Shown one piece after another: positions 6,086 to 9,995 of a stretch of 9,995 bases of DNA (within the stretch, counting starts at the first letter, position 1; the number at the start of each line of letters is the position of its first letter). The stretch covers positions 1-9,995 of the forward strand of contig JAGHUY010000328.1 in assembly GCA_018064545.1 (NCBI GenBank), in the 5' to 3' direction. The DNA is from Candidatus Apopatosoma intestinale. GTDB lineage: Bacteria > Bacillota > Clostridia > Oscillospirales > CAG-272. Made by a program: the position numbers and the translations under genes. Below the pieces are notes generated by a model that did not search any database, was not told the origin of the DNA, and saw nothing but the letters and a program-made list of their open reading frames with translations.

Positions 6086-6104
6086 TTCCCCCATACTCGG
6101 GGAA
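6086..6104 (-). other. Stem-loop in the DUF3048 mRNA leader
   Basis: TTCCCC (6086-6091) pairs with GGGGAA (6099-6104) across a 7-base loop. It lies in the roughly 60-base leader between promoter and start codon, about 20 bases before the ribosome binding site. It could stabilise the 5' end; there is no sign of a riboswitch. Confidence 0.4.
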
Positions 6105-6118
6105 TCATATACATAAGT

Positions 6119-6147
6119 ATGATAACACAGATATAAAAAAATGTCAA
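6119..6147 (-). promoter_or_regulatory. Promoter of the DUF3048 lipoprotein gene
   Basis: On the minus strand a perfect TTGACA (6147-6142) is followed after 17 bases by TATCAT (6124-6119). A T-rich run fills the start of the spacer. It lies between the tadA stop (6171) and the lipoprotein start (6053), so the lipoprotein can be transcribed independently of the CPBP-tadA operon. Confidence 0.85.
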
Positions 6148-6170
6148 ACCCTTTCGGCGAAAAAAAACGA

Positions 6171-6641
6171 TTATTTCTCGACAGAGTTTTTCCTTTTTTC
6201 CCGAAGACAGGCAAAAAAAGCGGAAAGTTTTTCCGCACATCGTTCTTCGCACACACCGGATACGATCTCCGGCCGATGATTGAAGCCCCCTTCGCACAGA
6301 TCGACCTTTGTTCCGAACGCCCCGGCCTTTTCATCCCGGCAGCCGAAAATCACCCTCCGGATGCGGGCATTGATGATCGCCCCGGCACACATGGGGCACG
6401 GCTCCATCGTCACGTAGAGATCGCACTTGTGAAGCCGCCAACCGCCCAGCGTCCGGCAGGCCTCGTCGATCGCTTTGATTTCCGCGTGATACAGGGCATT
6501 TTTATCCGTCTCACGGCTGTTGAAACCGCGTCCGACGATCTTGCCGTCGCAAACAACGACCGCCCCAACCGGAACTTCCTCCAAAGCGGCCGCCCGATCA
6601 GCCAGTAAAAGCGCCTCTTCCATAAACCGTTCTTCGTCCAT
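6171..6641 (-). CDS. tadA: tRNA adenosine(34) deaminase TadA
   Basis: TadA deaminates A34 to inosine in the wobble position of tRNA-Arg(ACG), letting it read CGU, CGC and CGA codons. The 156-residue protein is of normal family length. The zinc and catalytic motifs are complete: H52-A-E54 (E54 is the proton shuttle) and P81-C82-P-M-C85. VPVGAVVV (23-30) and the NARIRRVIFG strand (91-100) also match the family. I chose the ATG at 6641 because GGAGG lies just before it; the same frame is open to a TTG at 6662, but that would overlap the upstream gene and lacks a ribosome binding site. Only 10 bases separate it from the CPBP gene's stop, so translation is probably coupled. A terminator-like hairpin lies inside the last 25 codons (6213-6236). 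The residues after it (137-156) are a basic, weakly conserved tail. Confidence 0.96.
   Translation of the reverse strand: MDEERFMEEALLLADRAAALEEVPVGAVVVCDGKIVGRGFNSRETDKNALYHAEIKAIDEACRTLGGWRLHKCDLYVTMEPCPMCAGAIINARIRRVIFGCRDEKAGAFGTKVDLCEGGFNHRPEIVSGVCEERCAEKLSAFFACLREKRKNSVEK
6213..6236 (-). terminator. Terminator-like hairpin inside the tadA coding sequence
   Basis: On the minus strand GCGGAAA (6236-6230), a 3-base loop AAC and TTTCCGC (6226-6220) are followed at once by seven T residues (6219-6213). This is the textbook form of an intrinsic terminator, but it begins at codon 136 of 156, and no equally good hairpin follows the stop codon. It may really attenuate the transcript, or may simply reflect the codons for AEKLSAFFA. 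Confidence 0.5.
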
Positions 6642-6651
6642 ACGCCCTCCG

Positions 6652-7497
6652 TCAGAATGCAAAAATCAGTTGAAAAGCCATCGCCGCCGCCATATAGAGG
6701 ACGAGCGCCGGCGTCAGAAAATCCGATGCGGCGATCTCGTTTTCCCGAGGATAGGCGGGAGTCTTCAAAACCCGGTAAACCCGCGGCATCACCGGGATAA
6801 AACCGAGGAAAAGAACGAGCGGGGTCGCCCAAAAGAAAACGGCCATGACCTCCGGTTTCAGTACCGTGTCAAGAACGGAAAGGAGGAATGACAGAAGATT
6901 TGAGCAAAAATGCGCGGCGATCACCGTCGGAAGGGAGCCCGTCCGGACGTAGACGGCGGAGAGGATCAATCCGCAGACGAATGCATAGGGGAACGTCCAT
7001 GCCGAAAAATGCATCAGGCCGAACAAGAGTGAGGAAATCAGAATGGCCGCCGAAGGATTGAATGCCGCGATCCGCCCCGCGATCAGCCGGCGGACAAGCA
7101 GTTCTTCGAGCACGGCGGGAAAAGCGGTGAACAGAATGGCTCCGAGCACAGTATCGAGCGGGGACTCCATCACAAAACCATTTTCCTGCTGAAAGAAAAA
7201 CCCATACAGCCAACCGAAAAGCCAGATAAGGAAAAAGCAGGCGTATCCAATGGCCGCCAGTTCTCTTTTCGTCGGTGCCGCAGGCGGTGACACAGCATCA
7301 TACCGGGCACGGGCGAACAGACGGGCGAGAAGCAGAATGGGGAGACCGAGACGGACAGCCGTAAGTGGCAGAGACAGCGCCAGCGCCGCCGTGCCGGAGA
7401 CCCGAGCGAGGACGAGAGAAGAGAGAATGTATAGCGTCATATGAAGCACCATCGCCAGTGCGATTCCTACCGACATCTGCTTTCCTGCGCGTTTCAT
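6652..7497 (-). CDS. CPBP-family intramembrane glutamic protease (Abi/Rce1-like)
   Basis: This 281-residue, very hydrophobic protein has about seven or eight predicted membrane helices (about 8-31, 36-61, 80-101, 116-131, 147-162, 168-185, 190-213, 217-236 and 262-281). It carries the three CPBP/Abi motifs. Motif 1 is E131-E132-L-L-V-R136 (EExxxR), motif 2 is F159-G-L-M-H163 (FxxxH), and motif 3 is H196-F-C-S-N200 (HxxxN). These residues form the intramembrane active site in Rce1-type proteases. Bacterial members act in peptide or bacteriocin processing, self-immunity or protein maturation; no bacteriocin gene is visible nearby, so the substrate is unknown. The start ATG has AAAGGGG 7 bases upstream, and a good promoter precedes it (7523-7551). 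It is the first gene of an operon with tadA, 10 bases downstream; this pairing does not by itself indicate a shared function. Confidence 0.93.
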   Translation of the reverse strand: MKRAGKQMSVGIALAMVLHMTLYILSSLVLARVSGTAALALSLPLTAVRLGLPILLLARLFARARYDAVSPPAAPTKRELAAIGYACFFLIWLFGWLYGFFFQQENGFVMESPLDTVLGAILFTAFPAVLEELLVRRLIAGRIAAFNPSAAILISSLLFGLMHFSAWTFPYAFVCGLILSAVYVRTGSLPTVIAAHFCSNLLSFLLSVLDTVLKPEVMAVFFWATPLVLFLGFIPVMPRVYRVLKTPAYPRENEIAASDFLTPALVLYMAAAMAFQLIFAF

Positions 7498-7522
7498 CGG
7501 AAGTCCCCTTTCTTTTTTCTAT

Positions 7523-7551
7523 ATCATAGCACAATCCCGTCCGTTTGGCAA
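7523..7551 (-). promoter_or_regulatory. Promoter of the CPBP protease-tadA operon
   Basis: On the minus strand TTGCCA (7551-7546) and TATGAT (7528-7523) are separated by 17 bases. The start codon at 7497 follows a short leader of about 20 bases. It is back to back with the GH94 promoter, with 32 bases between the two -35 boxes. Confidence 0.82.
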
Positions 7552-7583
7552 GAAGCCGGGCAGAAGTTTTTTCCTTTCCCGTA

Positions 7584-7612
7584 TTGAAAAAGGAAACGGG
7601 GACGTGTATAAT
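7584..7612 (+). promoter_or_regulatory. Promoter of the GH94-tdk unit
   Basis: TTGAAA (7584-7589) and a perfect TATAAT (7607-7612) are spaced by 17 bases. It lies 30 bases before the chosen GH94 start at 7643, which shows that the in-frame GTG at 7604, inside the promoter, is not the start. No cre-like or other clear operator was seen. Confidence 0.85.
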
Positions 7613-7642
7613 GAAAACAGATCAACGCACGGAGGACATAGT

Positions 7643-9922
7643 ATGGGTATGTACAAACAGTATGGTCATTTTGAAAACAACGGCGGCACGTTCGTCATCA
7701 CCGAACCGGAAACGCCCCGCCATTGGTATAACTATTTTTTCAACGATGAGACCGTCACGTTCACCTCACAGGTCGGTTTCGGAGAAGGTTTCATTCAGGA
7801 CGCGATGGGGCGGCGGATCAATCTGCTTTCAAACCGCAACCTGTTTTTATCGGAAGAGGGCGGCCATTGGAGCCTGTTCGGACTCCCCATGGGCTACGGC
7901 TATGAGAACTATTCCTGCGCCCATAAGAACGGCAGTTCCGTCATCTCCCTTTCCTACCGCGGCATTTCGAGTGCCGTCCGGATCTTCGTTCCGAACGAGG
8001 GCCGGCACGAGTATTGGAGCATCACGCTGAAAAACGAGGGGACGGACAGCCGAACGCTGAAACTCATCTCCTACGTCAGAACGGAGATGGACGATCCCTA
8101 TAAGCCGCAGGGCTATAACCTCGCATCCGGCGGGTTTGACACAGAGCGTCAAGCGGTTTACGGGCGGTATTTCCACGCGTTCGGTTCCGACAAAAACCGG
8201 CTCACGTTCGGCTATATGACGTCCTCCGAGGCGGTGACCGGCTTCGACTCCCGCCGCAACGCGTTCATCGGTCCTTACGGCGACGAGCAACACCCCGTCG
8301 CCCTGGAAAAAGGGACGGGCTGTACAGGAAGCGACTGTAATTCCGAAAAACTCTGTCTGGCACTGGAAAATACCGTCACGCTGAAAGCGGGTGAGGAAAA
8401 GACCGTCCATATTCTCGTAGGTCTTGCTTTCGACCCGTCTGAGATGCTCACGCCGACGGCGGAAAAAGTAGGAGCGGACTTTGCCGCCATGGAAGAAAAG
8501 TACGCTCGCGTTCTCTCCGGCGTCCGGATCGAAACGCCGATCGAGCACCTCAATCAGCTTTACAACGGTTGGCTTCGCTACGCCGCCGATCTGGGAAGCC
8601 GCTGGGCCCGCGTCCGTCACAACGGGTATCGGGACATGACGAGCGACACCGAATGTCTCGCCGCCGTCAACCCGGAACTGGCGTGGGAACGGATGAAACG
8701 CGTTCTGACCTACCAATATGAAAACGGTTATGCCCCCCGCACGATCATCGACGGTGCCTGCCGCGACCGGAATTTCTCCGACAACACCGTGTGGATGACG
8801 TTTGCCGTCCATACGATCATCCGAGAACTGGGCAACCCCGCTCTGCTGAACGAAGAAGTCAAATTCAACAACGGCACCTCTGCGTCTGTCTATGAGCACC
8901 TGCGCCGCAGTGTCGATTTCCTTTGGAATTTCCAAGGCCTTTACGGGCTTGTCCGCATCTGGGGCGGTGACTGGAACGACTGCGTCAACTATGCGGGACT
9001 TCGCGGCAAGGGCGTCTCCGTCTGGCTCTCCATCGCGTGGGTCCGCGCCGCCAAGTTATTTGCCGAGATCGCCGATTGGCTTGGAAAGACCGAGGATGCC
9101 GCGCTGTTCCGTGAGCGCGCCGCCACGATGGCCGAACGCATCGAGACCTACGGTTGGAGTGAAAAAGATGGCTACTATATCTACGCCCGCACCGATGACG
9201 ACATCGTCATGGGCTCCTCCGATTGCGACGAGGGCAAAATCTTCCTGATTCCTCAGCTTTGGTCTGTTTTTGCCGGCCTCGACCACGCGAAAGAAGCGAT
9301 GGAAAAGGCAGAAGAACTGCTGGAGATTCCGCTCGGCATCCGTCTCGCCTACCCGGCCTATTCCTACCGTCACGATTACATCGGTTCGATGTCCGAGAAG
9401 ATGCCCGGCGTTCAGGATAACGGCGGCATCTATCTGCATCCGTCCGCCTGGAAACTGGCGGTGGACAGCATTTTGCGCCGTCCCGACCTCGTCGAAGCCG
9501 GCATCAAAAAGATTCTGCCGTCCGACACCGAATACGCGGAAAAATGCGGCGAACCGTATATGCTGTATAACTCTTATTTCGCGCCTGAAACGGGTTATCG
9601 CGAGGGAACGCCCGGGCAGAGTTGGCGCACCGCCGCCACCTCGTGGATGCTCAAAAGCGTGACCGAATACGTCTTCGGCCTGCACGCCGAACTTTCCGGA
9701 CTGCGGCTGGATCCCTGCCTGCCTCTCTCGTGGAAGCAGAGCAAGATCACGAAGGTGTTCCGCTCTTGTACGTATGAGATCACGTATCTTTACGACGGCA
9801 CGGGAAGCGATATTCTGTCGATCGAAGAAAACGGGAAGCCCGTCTCCTATCCGGGTAACGTGATCCCGCCCGTGGAGGGACAAACGCTGACGCTCACCGT
9901 CCGACTCGGTAAACAAGAATAA
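7643..9922 (+). CDS. GH94-family glycoside phosphorylase (cellobiose/chitobiose phosphorylase-like), acceptor unknown
   Basis: The 759-residue length and architecture fit GH94 enzymes, which split a beta-glucoside with phosphate to release sugar 1-phosphate. The N-terminus (YGHF, then FVITEPETPRHWYNYF, 7-32) is the usual start of the beta-sandwich domain, about 1-280. A linker leads into the (alpha/alpha)6 barrel at about 300-690, with a small C-terminal beta cap. In the barrel, GYRDMTSD (328-335) matches the substrate-binding RD-type motif, and GGDWNDC (441-447) contains the expected catalytic acid D446. NGGIYLH (593-599) supplies the conserved phosphate-site His. The phosphate loop reads SWRTAATSWM (660-669), whereas I recall SWLTGT-like sequences in characterised relatives. 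No signal peptide is present, so it is cytoplasmic and acts on imported disaccharides. GGAGG lies 7 bases before the ATG. Cellobiose, laminaribiose, cellobionate or chitobiose are all possible substrates. Confidence 0.9.
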   Translation: MGMYKQYGHFENNGGTFVITEPETPRHWYNYFFNDETVTFTSQVGFGEGFIQDAMGRRINLLSNRNLFLSEEGGHWSLFGLPMGYGYENYSCAHKNGSSVISLSYRGISSAVRIFVPNEGRHEYWSITLKNEGTDSRTLKLISYVRTEMDDPYKPQGYNLASGGFDTERQAVYGRYFHAFGSDKNRLTFGYMTSSEAVTGFDSRRNAFIGPYGDEQHPVALEKGTGCTGSDCNSEKLCLALENTVTLKAGEEKTVHILVGLAFDPSEMLTPTAEKVGADFAAMEEKYARVLSGVRIETPIEHLNQLYNGWLRYAADLGSRWARVRHNGYRDMTSDTECLAAVNPELAWERMKRVLTYQYENGYAPRTIIDGACRDRNFSDNTVWMTFAVHTIIRELGNPALLNEEVKFNNGTSASVYEHLRRSVDFLWNFQGLYGLVRIWGGDWNDCVNYAGLRGKGVSVWLSIAWVRAAKLFAEIADWLGKTEDAALFRERAATMAERIETYGWSEKDGYYIYARTDDDIVMGSSDCDEGKIFLIPQLWSVFAGLDHAKEAMEKAEELLEIPLGIRLAYPAYSYRHDYIGSMSEKMPGVQDNGGIYLHPSAWKLAVDSILRRPDLVEAGIKKILPSDTEYAEKCGEPYMLYNSYFAPETGYREGTPGQSWRTAATSWMLKSVTEYVFGLHAELSGLRLDPCLPLSWKQSKITKVFRSCTYEITYLYDGTGSDILSIEENGKPVSYPGNVIPPVEGQTLTLTVRLGKQE

Positions 9923-9937
9923 AAAGAGAGGGACATC

Positions 9938-9995
9938 ATGGCTAAATTATATTTCAAATACGGGGCCATGGGCTCATCCAAGTCCGCAAACGCCC
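9938..9995 (+). CDS. tdk: Thymidine kinase, N-terminal fragment running off the window
   Basis: Only 19 codons are visible. The sequence MAKLYFKYGAMGSSKSANA matches the opening of bacterial type II thymidine kinases: a first beta strand followed by the P-loop GAMGSSKS (residues 9-16), whose Lys15 and Ser16 bind ATP phosphates and magnesium. The enzyme phosphorylates thymidine in pyrimidine salvage. A GAGAGGG ribosome binding site precedes the ATG, which lies only 15 bases after the GH94 stop with no terminator between. The two are therefore probably co-transcribed, though no metabolic link is obvious. The call rests on a short stretch, but the motif is characteristic. Confidence 0.82.
   Translation, partial: MAKLYFKYGAMGSSKSANA

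Noticed and set aside
6642..6662. TTG start for TadA at 6662
   Set aside because: It overlaps the CPBP gene's stop and lacks a ribosome binding site, whereas the ATG at 6641 has GGAGG directly upstream and gives the normal family N-terminus.
6652..7497. CPBP protease as an immunity gene of a bacteriocin or abortive-infection system
   Set aside because: No precursor peptide, exporter or partner gene is visible; the neighbour is tadA, so only the family can be stated.
7604..7642. GTG start for the GH94 gene at 7604
   Set aside because: The codon lies inside the promoter spacer, upstream of the TATAAT box, so it cannot be in the transcript; the ATG at 7643 has a strong ribosome binding site.
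7847..8935. Minus-strand open frames opposite the GH94 gene (also 9056-9916)
   Set aside because: They are shadows caused by the GC-rich third codon positions of the GH94 gene; composition is implausible for a protein and no start signal is present.

Overview
The window looks like chromosomal DNA from a Gram-positive, clostridia-like Firmicute, probably an uncultured gut Ruminococcaceae/Oscillospiraceae-type organism. The reasons are strong GGAGG-type ribosome binding sites, sigma-A promoters with TTGACA/TATAAT-like boxes, two lipoproteins with Gram-positive-style lipoboxes, G5 and DUF3048 cell-envelope proteins, and a moderately high G+C content. Taxonomy is inference; no rRNA or other phylogenetic marker is present. 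Most of the window reads as ordinary housekeeping and accessory genes with clear promoters.

Layout from left to right. Positions 1-1012 (minus strand) hold the 5' part of a GNAT acetyltransferase gene and, upstream of it, an AT-rich gene for a two-helix YcxB-like membrane protein with its own promoter. Positions 1077-1288 hold an array of four hairpins separated by the word GTGATG, an intrinsic terminator and a tRNA-Gln(UUG) gene on the minus strand. Positions 1395-2255 (minus) encode a DUF11-repeat protein with no export signal. Positions 2548-4329 (plus) encode a lipoprotein with a Ser/Thr/Ala-rich linker, four G5 domains and an M23 endopeptidase domain. The 370-base gap 4330-4700 has no credible gene. 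It carries a long perfect inverted repeat, a two-copy structured element and the terminator hairpins of the next gene. Positions 4701-6053 (minus) encode a YerB-like DUF3048 lipoprotein. Positions 6171-7497 (minus) are a two-gene operon of a CPBP intramembrane protease followed by tRNA adenosine deaminase TadA. From 7584 the plus strand carries a promoter, a GH94 glycoside phosphorylase-family gene and the first 58 bases of a thymidine kinase gene.

How the genes relate: the M23/G5 lipoprotein, the DUF3048 lipoprotein, the CPBP protease and perhaps the DUF11 protein all concern the envelope, but they sit in separate transcription units, so a shared pathway is not shown. The CPBP-tadA pair is very probably translationally coupled, and GH94-tdk are probably co-transcribed. 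I found no phage, CRISPR, toxin-antitoxin or transposase genes. The most unusual content is non-coding: the GTGATG hairpin array, the paired hairpin element at 4451-4558, and a terminator-like hairpin inside the tadA coding sequence.
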